Source: Psychroserpens luteus
GTDB taxonomy: Bacteria; Bacteroidota; Bacteroidia; Flavobacteriales; Flavobacteriaceae
Length of the DNA: 64,000 nt
NCBI RefSeq assembly: GCF_015319355.1
Contig: NZ_JADILU010000007.1
Location: 1 to 64,000, forward strand
Reading direction: 5' to 3'
Below, piece by piece: positions 8,777 through 18,089 of the stretch. The stretch's first letter is position 1; each line of letters opens with the position of its first letter. The position numbers and the translations under genes are program-made. The notes beneath the pieces are model-generated. The model had not been told where the DNA came from, made no database searches, and was given only the letters and a program-made list of their open reading frames with translations.

Positions 8777-10810
8777 TTACAGCTTAATTATTTTTTTAAC
8801 TATGTTAAACCCAATTTCCTTGTTAGATATTTTAAGAAAATAAGGAGCCTTTTCTAATGTATTAAGGTTATCAATCGTAATTACACCCTCTAAGTTTGAA
8901 TGTACATTATCATAAACAACACGACCATTTAAATCATAAATAATAACATCTAATGCAGATCCTATTAAACTTAATGGCAAATTAATTGTTACGTGATTAT
9001 TAAATGGATTAGGTTGTATAAAAATCTCTTTCTTTAAAAACTCATCAACGCTAAGTGCATCTCCATCAACACCATCACAATTTTCATCAATACCATTACC
9101 TTCGGTATCTGATGCATCTGGATTTAACAGATTGTTGCTATCATCGCAATCTAAATTATTTGCAGCATAACCAATTGGAGGTATTGGAGAACATTCTACA
9201 ATAGGACTATTTGGATCACCATAACCATCACCATCAGTATCTTCATAATATGTAATTGGTGGTTGGTTTTCATCTGCCACATTAATACAAACTTCTTCTG
9301 CGTATTCACAACCAAATTCATCAACTGTTCTGTATATGTAACAGTATTCTCCAGATCCATCTGGAGCTACAGTGATAATATTTCCATTTGTTTCTGTTAT
9401 ACTAGAATTTGGGTCCCAAGATTGAGATACAATATTTGGAATAAATGTAAAATCTTCTAATTGCACACTAGGATCAAAATTAAGTTCCCAAGAAAATATA
9501 TAACCATTATCTATTGAAAGATTGTCTATAATTTGAATACACCATTCTCCATTAAGTGGACTACCAAGCAAAACATCAAAGGATTCTGCGGGCAGGTAAG
9601 ATCCTGGTTCAAATGAGTTTGCTGGAGGATTAGATCCTGCAATAATTGTATTAGCATTTGCTATTGGTGTCGCAGCAGACATAGAAAAACAATAATCTGC
9701 ACCTACTCCTGGATCATTTGACGTATCATCATTTGCTCCCCCAAAATAAGTACCACCTCCAGCTTGCTCAAATAAATTAACTTCTTGACCATTAGGTGAA
9801 ATTAGTGTAATGTCTAAATCTCCCGAATAAGAGTGCTCAATATTGATACAAATATCTTGTAATTGAGAAATATCTGTTAATACAGCATTAGGATCAAAAC
9901 ACGTTACATTAATACAAGTGCTATATGCTGCTCCACTACCATCTGGTAAAAAAGTCTCTTCACTTATTGGTGGTGGACAATTATAGGTTAAAGTTAATGG
10001 ATTAACTATAGCCTCGATTGTTGTAGATTCTCCAAAACATAATGTACTATCTTCTGCTTGTACTCCTGTAAAATCAGGTTCTCCAGAGACTCTAATTATT
10101 TGATTAATTGTGTTTGTGTTTGGACAACCATTCATGAAATTATCTGTATTGGTATCTCTTATATTAAAATTAGCCAGATATACACCAGGAACATCATATG
10201 CAAAAGTAACAGATTGACCAGAAACCGTATTACCATCTCCAAAAACCCAAGTGTATGTAGCACCAGTACCATCTACTCCAAAAACACCACTACCATTTAG
10301 AGTTACACTCTCTCCTACACATACTTCAATAATTCCTTCTTCATTTGGCAAAGGTGATGTTGAATCTAATTGTGCTGTGATATCTTGACATGGTAATAAA
10401 CAATTTATATTTGCTGTCCAACCTGTTGTATTTGCAGATTCATTAGATACAAACTCTATAGTAAAACAACCACTAGGGTTATCTGAATTAGCAAAAAGCA
10501 ATCCTGGACTATTTGCTCCACTAAAAGTACCAAACATAGGTGATGCAACACTATCACCATTATATATTGTCATAACATCTGCACCTAGTTGAGTAGCAAA
10601 CTCTTGAAAATCTAATGTTAATCGTCCTTCAGGAACATCTGGACATATTGTAAAAACAAAATATTCATCACTTGAGTAATTCCCAAACTCTCCTCCACTA
10701 TCTGTAAAAGTTCCAGAACACGTTGTTATCGAACCATTTTGCATAATCACTTCTTGAGCATATATGAAAGATGACATAACTGTAAATAAGATAAGTAAAG
10801 CTTTTTTCAT
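8777..10810 (-). CDS. Secreted CUB/PKD/P-domain protein with T9SS sorting domain
   Basis: This 677-residue paralogue of the giant protein at 1-3480 has a signal peptide (1-18), a CUB-like domain (about 20-135), a PKD domain with YTWVFGDG (about 145-235), and a P-domain-like region (about 290-445, NIEHSYSGDLDITLISPNG). A calcium-binding thrombospondin-type-3-like stretch follows (YYEDTDGDGYGDPNSP and DCDDSNNLLNPDASD, about 520-585). The C-terminal region from about 600 (IFIQPNPFNNHVTI...VVYDN...FNIVKKIIKL) is a type A T9SS sorting domain. Export across the outer membrane and surface attachment follow from family knowledge; the ligand or substrate is unknown. It lacks the tandem repeats of its paralogue. 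Confidence 0.9.
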   Translation of the reverse strand: MKKALLILFTVMSSFIYAQEVIMQNGSITTCSGTFTDSGGEFGNYSSDEYFVFTICPDVPEGRLTLDFQEFATQLGADVMTIYNGDSVASPMFGTFSGANSPGLLFANSDNPSGCFTIEFVSNESANTTGWTANINCLLPCQDITAQLDSTSPLPNEEGIIEVCVGESVTLNGSGVFGVDGTGATYTWVFGDGNTVSGQSVTFAYDVPGVYLANFNIRDTNTDNFMNGCPNTNTINQIIRVSGEPDFTGVQAEDSTLCFGESTTIEAIVNPLTLTYNCPPPISEETFLPDGSGAAYSTCINVTCFDPNAVLTDISQLQDICINIEHSYSGDLDITLISPNGQEVNLFEQAGGGTYFGGANDDTSNDPGVGADYCFSMSAATPIANANTIIAGSNPPANSFEPGSYLPAESFDVLLGSPLNGEWCIQIIDNLSIDNGYIFSWELNFDPSVQLEDFTFIPNIVSQSWDPNSSITETNGNIITVAPDGSGEYCYIYRTVDEFGCEYAEEVCINVADENQPPITYYEDTDGDGYGDPNSPIVECSPIPPIGYAANNLDCDDSNNLLNPDASDTEGNGIDENCDGVDGDALSVDEFLKKEIFIQPNPFNNHVTINLPLSLIGSALDVIIYDLNGRVVYDNVHSNLEGVITIDNLNTLEKAPYFLKISNKEIGFNIVKKIIKL

Positions 10811-10926
10811 AGGTAGAGAGTTTAAGTTTAGTTTGTAATCTTTTTCCTAAATATACAAGAATTACTAAAAGTTTGCGTGAAAAATATTAGAACTGGCACA
10901 TTTCCGAAGAAAAAGAATTAAAACAA

Positions 10927-10956
10927 AAAAAGCCATTTCCGAAGAAATGGCTTTTT
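10927..10956 (-). terminator. Intrinsic terminator of secDF with a UUCG tetraloop
   Basis: Two perfect 13-base arms (10927-10939 and 10944-10956) flank a four-base loop. Read on the minus strand the loop and closing pair are C-TTCG-G, the extra-stable UUCG tetraloop, and a run of T follows. It lies 22 bases past the secDF stop. Confidence 0.9.
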
Positions 10957-10977
10957 AAAATTTATGTAAAAAGAAAA

Positions 10978-13959
10978 TTAAGCTACGTCTTCATCCTCTT
11001 TTAAAGGATCAATACCTTTATTCTTTAATGTATCATACATGATTGGTGTTGCGATAAATACTGAAGAGTATGTACCAACTACGACACCAACGATTAATGC
11101 AAATAATAATCCTCTAAGAGATTCTGCACCAAAGATGAACATAGCCAATAACACAACTAATGTTGTTAATGACGTATTTAATGTTCTACTTAATGTACTG
11201 TTTATTGCAGAGTTGATATTCAATCCACCTTTGAATCCACCGCGTTCTGCGAGTTCTTCTCTAATTCTATCAAATACAACAACGGTATCATTTAATGAGT
11301 AACCAATTACAGTCAAGATTGCTGCAATGAAGGCTTGATCAATTTCCATACTAAATGGCATGATTTTATACAATAATGAGAATACACCTAATACGATTAT
11401 CACATCATGGAAAACTGCAGCTACAGCACCAATTGAGAATTGCCATTTTTTGAAACGGAATAAGATATACAAGAACACCACCAATAACGATCCTAAGACT
11501 GCAAATAGTGATTCATTCTTAATATCATCTGCAATTGTTGGACTCACTTTACTAGAAAGCACGATACCTACATCATTTTTAGCTTCAGAAAAGTCTTTGA
11601 ATGTTTCTCCTGCTGGTAAGTATGGTTTCAATCCTTCAAACAACATTGTTTTTACTTCTTCGTCTGCCTCAACTGAATTCTCATCTACCTTATATTTTGT
11701 AGAAATTTTTAATTGATTAGCACTACCAATTGTTTTTACTTCTACACTTTCAAATTTAGCAGTTAAATCTTCTGCAACTTTCTCAGCACTTACAGCATCA
11801 ACAAAACGTACTTGATATGTTCTACCTCCAACAAAGTCAATACCTTGATCTAATTTATTTGTAAATAAAGACCCTAAACTTACTAATATTAAAACACCAG
11901 AAATCACATAAGCAATTTTACGTTTACCGATGAAGTTGATATTATTATTCTGAAATAAGTTTTTAGTAATTGACGTTGTGAAATCTAATTTCTTACCACT
12001 ATTCACATACCAATCTACTAGTAAACGAGTAATGAAAATTGCAGTAAATAATGACGTTACAATACCTATTAATAAAGTAGTTGCAAAACCTTTAATTGGT
12101 CCTGTACCAAAAACAAATAATATTAAGGCAGTTAAACCTGTTGTAATATTGGCATCTAAAATTGAAGATAACGCATTTGCAAAACCATCTTTAACAGCTT
12201 CTTTTTGTGATTTACCTTTACCAAGCTCCTCTCGTATCCTCTCAAAAATAAGCACGTTTGCATCTACAGACATACCAATTGTTAATACAATACCAGCTAA
12301 ACCAGGTAATGTTAATACAGCTCCTAATCCTGATAGTACACCAAAGATTAATAAAATGTTTAACATTAAAGCAATATCGGCGAAGATACCAGCTTTACCG
12401 TAGTACATAATCATCCAAAGTAATACTAAAGCTAAAGCGATTAAAAATGATTTAGAACCACTATCAATTGCTTCCTTACCTAATGAAGGTCCAACTTGGT
12501 CTGCTTGTACAATTTCTGCTCTTGCAGGTAATTTACCAGCTCTTAATACGTTTGCTAAATCTTCTGCTTCTTTAACCGTGAAGTTACCAGAGATTTCTGT
12601 GTTTCCACCAGAGATAGCTCCACTTGAAGCTGTAGGTGCAGAATATACAATATCATCTAAAACAATTGCAATTTGAGTTCCTTGAGCATTTGCTCTACCT
12701 GTAATTTCTTCCCAAATTTTAGATCCTTGAGCATTCATCTGCATTGATACAGATGGCTGGTTTGCTTGCGTGTAAGATTGACTTGCACCTGTTACAACAC
12801 CACCACTTAATTCTGGCTCATCATCTCTGTTTCCTTTCAATAAGTATAAATCAACATACTCCATACCAGTTTCTTTATCAACTGTTGGTAAACCAAAAGC
12901 GAATTTTGTGTAACGAGCATCTGCAGGAACAATTGCTCTAACCTCATCCATTGCTAAATAAGATTGAAACTTTTCTTTATCTTCTAATTTTAATCCTAAC
13001 ATACCACCAGATCTTGGAGGACCTAATAAATCAAATATTGGGTTGACTTGGTTTGTTGCTGTAGAATCTGTAGAAGTGTCTCCTAATAAATCATCAACGG
13101 TACTGTCTGTTCCTGTAGAATCTTGAGTTTTTGTAGCTTCTACTTTTTCATTAAGACCTAATTTTGTTTTAACTGCCTCGTTTGCTAAAGCAAAGAAACT
13201 ACCTAGTGTTTCTCCTTTATCAACATCCCAGAATTGTAATTGTGCAGTCGTTGTAATTAACTGTGTTGCACGTTTTACATCTTTAACACCTGGCAATTCT
13301 ACTAATACACGTCCAGAATTCCCTAAACGCTGAATGTTTGGAGACGTTACACCAAACTGGTCAATACGTTTACGCAATACTTCAAAAGCAGAAACGATAG
13401 ACTCGTCTACTTTTTCTTCTAATTTACTTTTTACTTCAGAATCAGACATTTGGTTGTCGATAACACCATCCATATCCTTATTAGCAAAAATATCTGGTGA
13501 AGCTAATTTTTGGTCACCTTTTACAGTTTCCCATGCAGTAAAGAAAGACTCAAGATAAGGTTCTTGAGCATCTTTTTGAATTTCTTCTGCATCAAGTAAT
13601 GCTTTGTTGAAAGCTGGATCTTTACTTTTGTTAGATAAACCTACTAAGATATCTTTTACCGAAATTTGAAGAATCACATTCAATCCTCCTTTAAGGTCAA
13701 GACCAAGGTTCATTGCTTTTTCTTTCACTTCTTTACCTGTGAAACTTGCAATTCCCATGTTAAACGCTTCCACGTTAGCTAAAGAATCAACATAGTGAAT
13801 TTCAGCATCGTTTATGGCATCTGAATCATCATATTTACTCTCTGCATATGTTTTTGCAGCATTGTCAATTTGGTTGTTTTTGAATGTAAATGATAATTGG
13901 TAAATACTTACCAATCCAAATAGCACTGCAAAAAGCTTTACTAGTCCTTTGTTTTGCAT
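10978..13959 (-). CDS. secDF: Fused protein translocase subunit SecDF
   Basis: The 993-residue protein joins SecD and SecF, the proton-driven accessory subunits that pull secreted proteins through SecYEG; the fusion is usual in Bacteroidota. It has an N-terminal membrane helix (about 7-27), a long periplasmic P1 region (about 30-500) with FEVLRKRIDQFGV and IAIVLDDIVYSAPTASSGAISGG, five SecD helices (about 505-665, including GMSVDANVLIFERIREE), and a SecF half from about 680 with GIDFVGGRTYQV and GYSLNDTVVVFDRIREEL. Lengths are normal. It has its own promoter and terminator. Two small secreted proteins upstream (14188, 14836) relate to its P1 domain. Confidence 0.98.
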   Translation of the reverse strand: MQNKGLVKLFAVLFGLVSIYQLSFTFKNNQIDNAAKTYAESKYDDSDAINDAEIHYVDSLANVEAFNMGIASFTGKEVKEKAMNLGLDLKGGLNVILQISVKDILVGLSNKSKDPAFNKALLDAEEIQKDAQEPYLESFFTAWETVKGDQKLASPDIFANKDMDGVIDNQMSDSEVKSKLEEKVDESIVSAFEVLRKRIDQFGVTSPNIQRLGNSGRVLVELPGVKDVKRATQLITTTAQLQFWDVDKGETLGSFFALANEAVKTKLGLNEKVEATKTQDSTGTDSTVDDLLGDTSTDSTATNQVNPIFDLLGPPRSGGMLGLKLEDKEKFQSYLAMDEVRAIVPADARYTKFAFGLPTVDKETGMEYVDLYLLKGNRDDEPELSGGVVTGASQSYTQANQPSVSMQMNAQGSKIWEEITGRANAQGTQIAIVLDDIVYSAPTASSGAISGGNTEISGNFTVKEAEDLANVLRAGKLPARAEIVQADQVGPSLGKEAIDSGSKSFLIALALVLLWMIMYYGKAGIFADIALMLNILLIFGVLSGLGAVLTLPGLAGIVLTIGMSVDANVLIFERIREELGKGKSQKEAVKDGFANALSSILDANITTGLTALILFVFGTGPIKGFATTLLIGIVTSLFTAIFITRLLVDWYVNSGKKLDFTTSITKNLFQNNNINFIGKRKIAYVISGVLILVSLGSLFTNKLDQGIDFVGGRTYQVRFVDAVSAEKVAEDLTAKFESVEVKTIGSANQLKISTKYKVDENSVEADEEVKTMLFEGLKPYLPAGETFKDFSEAKNDVGIVLSSKVSPTIADDIKNESLFAVLGSLLVVFLYILFRFKKWQFSIGAVAAVFHDVIIVLGVFSLLYKIMPFSMEIDQAFIAAILTVIGYSLNDTVVVFDRIREELAERGGFKGGLNINSAINSTLSRTLNTSLTTLVVLLAMFIFGAESLRGLLFALIVGVVVGTYSSVFIATPIMYDTLKNKGIDPLKEDEDVA

Positions 13960-14015
13960 TATTTTTTTGTTTAGGTCAAATTTTTATCTCATTCTGAGTT
14001 TCCAGAACGAAGGCG

Positions 14016-14045
14016 CAAATATAAAATTTACACTTGATTTGACAA
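14016..14045 (-). promoter_or_regulatory. Promoter of secDF (TTG-N19-TATATTTG)
   Basis: On the minus strand TTG (14045-14043) is followed after 19 bases by TATATTTG (14023-14016), a full match to the Bacteroidota -33/-7 promoter. The secDF start is 56 bases downstream. Confidence 0.75.
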
Positions 14046-14130
14046 TTGTTTTTTATGTTATATGTGTTGTTGTGTAGCTTTTACAGCTATACCTTAAGAT
14101 GATATACTTTATTATTTAATATATCTTCGG

Positions 14131-14154
14131 TCCCAATAGCTATCGGGATTGGGA
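14131..14154. repeat. Short palindromic element (AGCTATCGGG type)
   Basis: TCCCAAT (14131-14137) pairs with ATTGGGA (14148-14154) around AGCTATCGGG. It resembles the CCCGATAGCTATCGGG palindromes I associate with Flavobacterial intergenic DNA. No T-run follows on either strand, so it is not a classical terminator. Confidence 0.5.
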
Positions 14155-14187
14155 ATATTTGTAGCTAAAGCGCTAAAAAGTAAATCC

Positions 14188-14802
14188 CTAGATTACAGGT
14201 CCTGCACGAACCTCTGGGATTTTATAGGAGTTATTATCTATTGCAATTGAAACTGTTCTACTTAATTTGTAAGTAACTTTTTCTATGCATTCTTTTGAAT
14301 CAATCTTTACATCTTGATTAGAAGCGAGAACATTAGGATTGAAAATCCTATCGTCTTGCGCTTTTATTTCTAAAGCTAGCTTTCCTTCTAATTCTGAAAC
14401 ATCATCACCTTGCTGAATCTCATAAACATCAAAGTTGTATGCGATTGTTTTTTCTTCGGAAGGTATATTTCGCTCATCATCATTTTTAGAAACATAACCT
14501 AAATCTAGATTACATTCATTAGATAATAATGCTTTGATACTGTCAACATCTGAAACACTATAATAAGAGATTTTTAATTGACCATCTTGAAGTGTTTGAA
14601 CCTTTATATCATCTACACCTGCAATTTCCAATTGTTGTTTAACACTTGAAATAGCGTTTTGAGTATCTTGAGTAGAGACGTTTATTGAAGAAAACTGAAG
14701 TACAATTTCCTGATTAGGTATAACAACTTGCTGTTTACTAGCAATGCTACCTAAAAAGGTTAGTGTAATAATGAGAATACTAATGTACCATCTCGAGTTC
14801 AT
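14188..14802 (-). CDS. Secreted protein of unknown function, possible SecD P1-base-like fold
   Basis: The 204-residue protein has an N-terminal hydrophobic segment (about 5-22) that could be a signal peptide or anchor. Residues about 45-95 (ISSVKQQLEIAGVDDIKVQTL, then LKISYYSVSDVDSIKALLS) resemble in pattern the SecD segment with VLRKRIDQFGV...VLVELPGVKDVKRAT, a ferredoxin-like half of the P1 domain. The similarity is weak and read by eye. It sits between secDF and the clear SecD-domain lipoprotein, 33 bases after the latter on the same strand, so those two are probably one operon. The function is unknown. Confidence 0.65.
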   Translation of the reverse strand: MNSRWYISILIITLTFLGSIASKQQVVIPNQEIVLQFSSINVSTQDTQNAISSVKQQLEIAGVDDIKVQTLQDGQLKISYYSVSDVDSIKALLSNECNLDLGYVSKNDDERNIPSEEKTIAYNFDVYEIQQGDDVSELEGKLALEIKAQDDRIFNPNVLASNQDVKIDSKECIEKVTYKLSRTVSIAIDNNSYKIPEVRAGPVI

Positions 14803-14835
14803 GCGCCAAATATATAAAAAATAAAGAACCTAGAT

Positions 14836-15747
14836 TTACGGTTCGTCGTTTATAGCAGATGAGTTAACGAACTTTAGCTTTGGAATTCTTTTTTGAGAGC
14901 TTAAAATTATGGCTAAGCCTTTTGCTTCTTCAATTGTGAAATCTCCATTTATCTCTGCTTTGCCTACACTAATTGGACCGCTTGATACTGTAGGAGCAGA
15001 ATAGACTATATCATTTAAAGTGATTGCTATTTTAGAACCTTTTTGATATGCTAAGTCTGTCATGCCTTCCCAGCGTTGAGTACCTTCTTCACTCATTTCA
15101 ATAAAAAGTGATGGTCGATTTTTCGAGGATAACTTTTCACGTGCCTCAGTTACATGTGTTTCGTTGACAAATGCTATTCCATTTGATGGAAGTTTAACAA
15201 CGTACAAATCTACTTTCCCATTCAGAGGTTGACCGAATAAAAATTTGGAATTTTTTATTTCTTGTGGTAACAGAGCTAATACTTCTTCTTTCAGTAATAT
15301 TTCTTTTAACCTTTTAACACCTGAAGTATCAATACTCATTACACCTGCTGAGAATGGTCTAGAAGAACTATCTAAAGGATTTCTAAGCGTGTGGTTTTCT
15401 GCTTCAATTAAATGAAACACTTTCAAAAAAAAAGAAGGTATCTCTCTCGATTCAACACATTCCCAAAATTCAAGTTTACCAGGATTAGTTACAATAGCAT
15501 TAACAGCTTCCATCTCTAAATCTGTACTCAGTTTGATTTCAATTTGTTGTTTATTAGTTAATCTCACTTCATAGTTAGAAGCAAAATGATCTAATCGTTT
15601 ATTTAAGACTTCTATTGTTTCTAACTTATCATTATCAGTTAGCGTTTCTAGATTTTCAAATTCATATATAATAGAGAATTTGTGTTTAGGTGTTACATTT
15701 CCGCAGGAAAAAAATAAAATAGAAATAAAAATGTAGATGTATTTCAT
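14836..15747 (-). CDS. Lipoprotein consisting of a free-standing SecD periplasmic (P1) domain
   Basis: The 303-residue protein has a short lipoprotein signal ending ILFFSC (Cys15) and no other membrane segment. Its body aligns by eye with P1 of the SecDF encoded nearby: EVLNKRLDHFASNYEVRL against EVLRKRIDQFGVTSPNIQRL, GKLEFWECVESREIPSFF against AQLQFWDVDKGETLGSFF, and SKIAITLNDIVYSAPTVSSG against TQIAIVLDDIVYSAPTASSG. It therefore keeps both the base and head parts of P1 but lacks all proton-conducting helices. It may assist or modulate SecDF at the outer face of the inner membrane, or be a duplicated part with a new role; both are inference. Confidence 0.85.
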   Translation of the reverse strand: MKYIYIFISILFFSCGNVTPKHKFSIIYEFENLETLTDNDKLETIEVLNKRLDHFASNYEVRLTNKQQIEIKLSTDLEMEAVNAIVTNPGKLEFWECVESREIPSFFLKVFHLIEAENHTLRNPLDSSSRPFSAGVMSIDTSGVKRLKEILLKEEVLALLPQEIKNSKFLFGQPLNGKVDLYVVKLPSNGIAFVNETHVTEAREKLSSKNRPSLFIEMSEEGTQRWEGMTDLAYQKGSKIAITLNDIVYSAPTVSSGPISVGKAEINGDFTIEEAKGLAIILSSQKRIPKLKFVNSSAINDEP

Positions 15748-15766
15748 GAATGTCTAAAATTAAAAA

Positions 15767-15790
15767 AGGCTATCATTAATATGATAGCCT
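15767..15790 (-). terminator. Intrinsic terminator of mdh
   Basis: Ten-base arms (15767-15776 and 15781-15790) with a TAAT loop are followed on the minus strand by a run of T. It lies 27 bases past the mdh stop and separates mdh from the SecD-domain lipoprotein gene. Confidence 0.85.
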
Positions 15791-15816
15791 CAAATATATT
15801 TAAAAAAGTGTTGTGA

Positions 15817-16743
15817 TTATAACTCTAACAAACCGTTAGTTGTTTTAACACCTTCAGCAGATTCTGATAATTTTGCTTTTTCAGCATCTGTTAAACTAAT
15901 TTCAACAATTTTTTCAATTCCGTTAGCACCTAATACACAAGGAACACCAATAGATAAATCGTTTAATCCAAATTCTCCTTCTAATAAAGCAGAACAAGGG
16001 AATATCTTTTTAGTATCACAAGCAATTGCTTGAACCATTGCAGATACTGCTGCTCCTGGAGCATACCAAGCAGATGTACCTAATAAACCTGTAAGTGTTG
16101 CTCCACCTACTTTAGTATCTTGTACGACTTGATCCATTCTTTCTTCTGATAAAAACTCAGAAACTTTTACACTGTTTCTTGCAGCTTTACCAATTAATGG
16201 CACCATACCTTTATCACTGTGTCCACCAATTACCATACCGTCAACATCACTAATAGGAGCTCCTAAAGCTTCTGCTAATCTATATTTGAAACGTGCAGAA
16301 TCTAGTGCTCCACCCATACCAATAATTCTGTTTTTTGGTAATCCTGTTGTTTTATGAACTAAATATGTCATTGTATCCATTGGATTAGATACAACAATAA
16401 TAATTGTATTTGGAGAGTGTTCTATTAAACTAGAAGATACCATTTTTACAATCCCAGCGTTAATACCAATTAACTCTTCGCGAGTCATACCTGGTTTTCT
16501 AGGGATTCCTGAAGTAATTACACAAACATCAGAACCTGCTGTTTTAGAATAATCATTTGTACTTCCTGTAATTTTAGTATCAAAATTATTTAATGACGCT
16601 GTTTGCATTAAATCCATTGCTTTACCTTCAGCAAAACCTTCTTTTATATCTAAGATTACTACTTCACTTGCAAAATCTTTAATTGCAATGTATTCTGCAC
16701 AACTTGCGCCTACTGCTCCTGCTCCAACTACTGTTACTTTCAT
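15817..16743 (-). CDS. mdh: Malate dehydrogenase
   Basis: It interconverts malate and oxaloacetate with NAD in the TCA cycle. The 308-residue protein is of the LDH-like MDH type: Rossmann motif GAGAVGASCAEY near the N-terminus, SGIPRKPGMTREEL mobile loop with substrate-binding arginines (about 80-90), NPMDTMTYL, GGALDSARFK, and the catalytic histidine in GGHSDKGMVPL (near residue 175). It is monocistronic, with its own terminator at 15767. Nothing is unusual. Confidence 0.97.
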   Translation of the reverse strand: MKVTVVGAGAVGASCAEYIAIKDFASEVVILDIKEGFAEGKAMDLMQTASLNNFDTKITGSTNDYSKTAGSDVCVITSGIPRKPGMTREELIGINAGIVKMVSSSLIEHSPNTIIIVVSNPMDTMTYLVHKTTGLPKNRIIGMGGALDSARFKYRLAEALGAPISDVDGMVIGGHSDKGMVPLIGKAARNSVKVSEFLSEERMDQVVQDTKVGGATLTGLLGTSAWYAPGAAVSAMVQAIACDTKKIFPCSALLEGEFGLNDLSIGVPCVLGANGIEKIVEISLTDAEKAKLSESAEGVKTTNGLLEL

Positions 16744-16811
16744 TTTTATTGTGTTTTTATATGTGTTGTTAATTATAGGGTAAATTTACAAATTTTAACA
16801 GTGTTAAAGAA

Positions 16812-16840
16812 AAAAGCACAAGAGAAAATCTTGCGCTTTT
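16812..16840 (-). terminator. Intrinsic terminator of the DUF6588 gene
   Basis: Twelve-base arms (16812-16823 and 16829-16840, one G-U pair) with a five-base loop are followed by a T-run on the minus strand. It is about 100 bases past the 16942 stop. Confidence 0.75.
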
Positions 16841-16869
16841 AGAAAAATTTATGATAACCAATAAATGAG

Positions 16870-16897
16870 ATCTCGTTTCAAGAACGAGATTAATTCA
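16870..16897. repeat. Small palindrome with AACGAGATTAATTCA tail
   Basis: ATCTCGTT (16870-16877) pairs with AACGAGAT (16883-16890). The tail AACGAGATTAATTCA recurs as AACGGGATTAATTCA at about 20175-20189 upstream of gyrB, where CCC and GGG also pair. It appears to be a dispersed intergenic element. Confidence 0.45.
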
Positions 16898-16941
16898 ACC
16901 AACAACAATCAATGCGCTTTGCTTTTGAGTCTTGGGTTTCA

Positions 16942-17955
16942 TTAAAATGAAAAGTTTATTCCAAGAGTAGCACTATCAAATTCTGCAATGTTATAATCTG
17001 CATTTAAACTAAAGAATCCTAGTTTTAAATTTGCTCCTACGGTTCCTCTTACACCTGAAATATCATTTTCTATTGAAAATGGATTATTTATTTCTTCGGA
17101 AAACAGAAAACCATCTGTTACTCTATACGTTCCTAATAAGTCTGTAGTTGCAGTTCCTGTGATATAACCTACAGCTCCATACACATTAATAATTTTTAAG
17201 TTTGTACCCACAATGAGTTCAAACAACACAGTATTGACATCTGTTTCTACGCGTTGATTTTCTCCTTCAACAAACTCTGCATCTGTAAAATCATAACTTC
17301 CATCTAAATGTGTATAAGCCACAAGTCCTGATACTGCTATTGGTAATATTTTATCTGCTGGCAACCAACTTGTAAACTCTTGTTGTAGTCCAATACCGTA
17401 AAGACCAATTTTCGCATCTTCTGTTTCTATCTTCGGAATAAATCGTCCTTTAATTTGCGTGCCTTTAAATGGTGAAAAACCAGCTTGTAAAAATCCTGTT
17501 GGGATTAAATCAACACCTTCTGCTCCTATTCCTGTTGGTAAAACTAAAGTGGTTTCTTGATTTCCGAAGAGAGGATCATCATAGGTTATGATAACTCTAA
17601 TCTCTGGATCGTTATGCCCTAAGGCTGTCGCTACCATTTTAGAAGAACTACCATCTTCAAATCTGATATTTTCATAGTCAGCAACATTCATTTGAAAAGA
17701 CTTCTTGTCATCTTTTATAAAACCAATGTTTCCTATTACTGATAATTGAAAACTGAATCTTCTTGGTGATTTTGCATTATTGAACCAGCCATTATTTATT
17801 CCGTAGCCTAATCCTTCTGAAGCTGGAGCGATGTAATCTTTAGTAAATCGTTCTGCATCTGAGATTCCTGCTGCCAATAAATCGTTTACATTTTCTTGTG
17901 CTTTTACTGAGGTCATAGCAAGAAAAGCTATACTTATTAAAACTATCTTTTTCAT
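16942..17955 (-). CDS. DUF6588-family outer-membrane-like protein
   Basis: The 337-residue protein has a signal peptide (1-19, ending VKAQ). The opening of the mature part, LAAGISDAERFTKDYIAPASEGLGYGINNGWFNNAK, and the later PTGFLQAGFSPFKGTQIKGRF fit the DUF6588 family as I know it. The rest is rich in alternating strand patterns and ends in GINFSF, with a terminal aromatic residue as in outer-membrane barrels. No catalytic motif is visible. It has its own promoter (17980) and terminator (16812). Confidence 0.75.
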   Translation of the reverse strand: MKKIVLISIAFLAMTSVKAQENVNDLLAAGISDAERFTKDYIAPASEGLGYGINNGWFNNAKSPRRFSFQLSVIGNIGFIKDDKKSFQMNVADYENIRFEDGSSSKMVATALGHNDPEIRVIITYDDPLFGNQETTLVLPTGIGAEGVDLIPTGFLQAGFSPFKGTQIKGRFIPKIETEDAKIGLYGIGLQQEFTSWLPADKILPIAVSGLVAYTHLDGSYDFTDAEFVEGENQRVETDVNTVLFELIVGTNLKIINVYGAVGYITGTATTDLLGTYRVTDGFLFSEEINNPFSIENDISGVRGTVGANLKLGFFSLNADYNIAEFDSATLGINFSF

Positions 17956-17979
17956 AAATTCTGTAGGTTAAATGGATGT

Positions 17980-17987
17980 CAAAATTA
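17980..17987 (-). promoter_or_regulatory. TAnnTTTG (-7) box for the DUF6588 gene
   Basis: TAATTTTG on the minus strand lies 24 bases before the start codon. Confidence 0.55.
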
Positions 17988-18089
17988 ATCAAACATATTG
18001 AATCAACGTACTATGTCGTTTAAAATTGCTTTTTATCGGTCTTTTGACAATTTTGACGTATTGTTAAATCTGGCACATTTCAGCACAAA

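Noticed and set aside
11039-12403. Plus-strand ORFs inside secDF
   Set aside because: They are rich in Asn/Thr/Ile and antisense to conserved membrane segments, so they are shadows.
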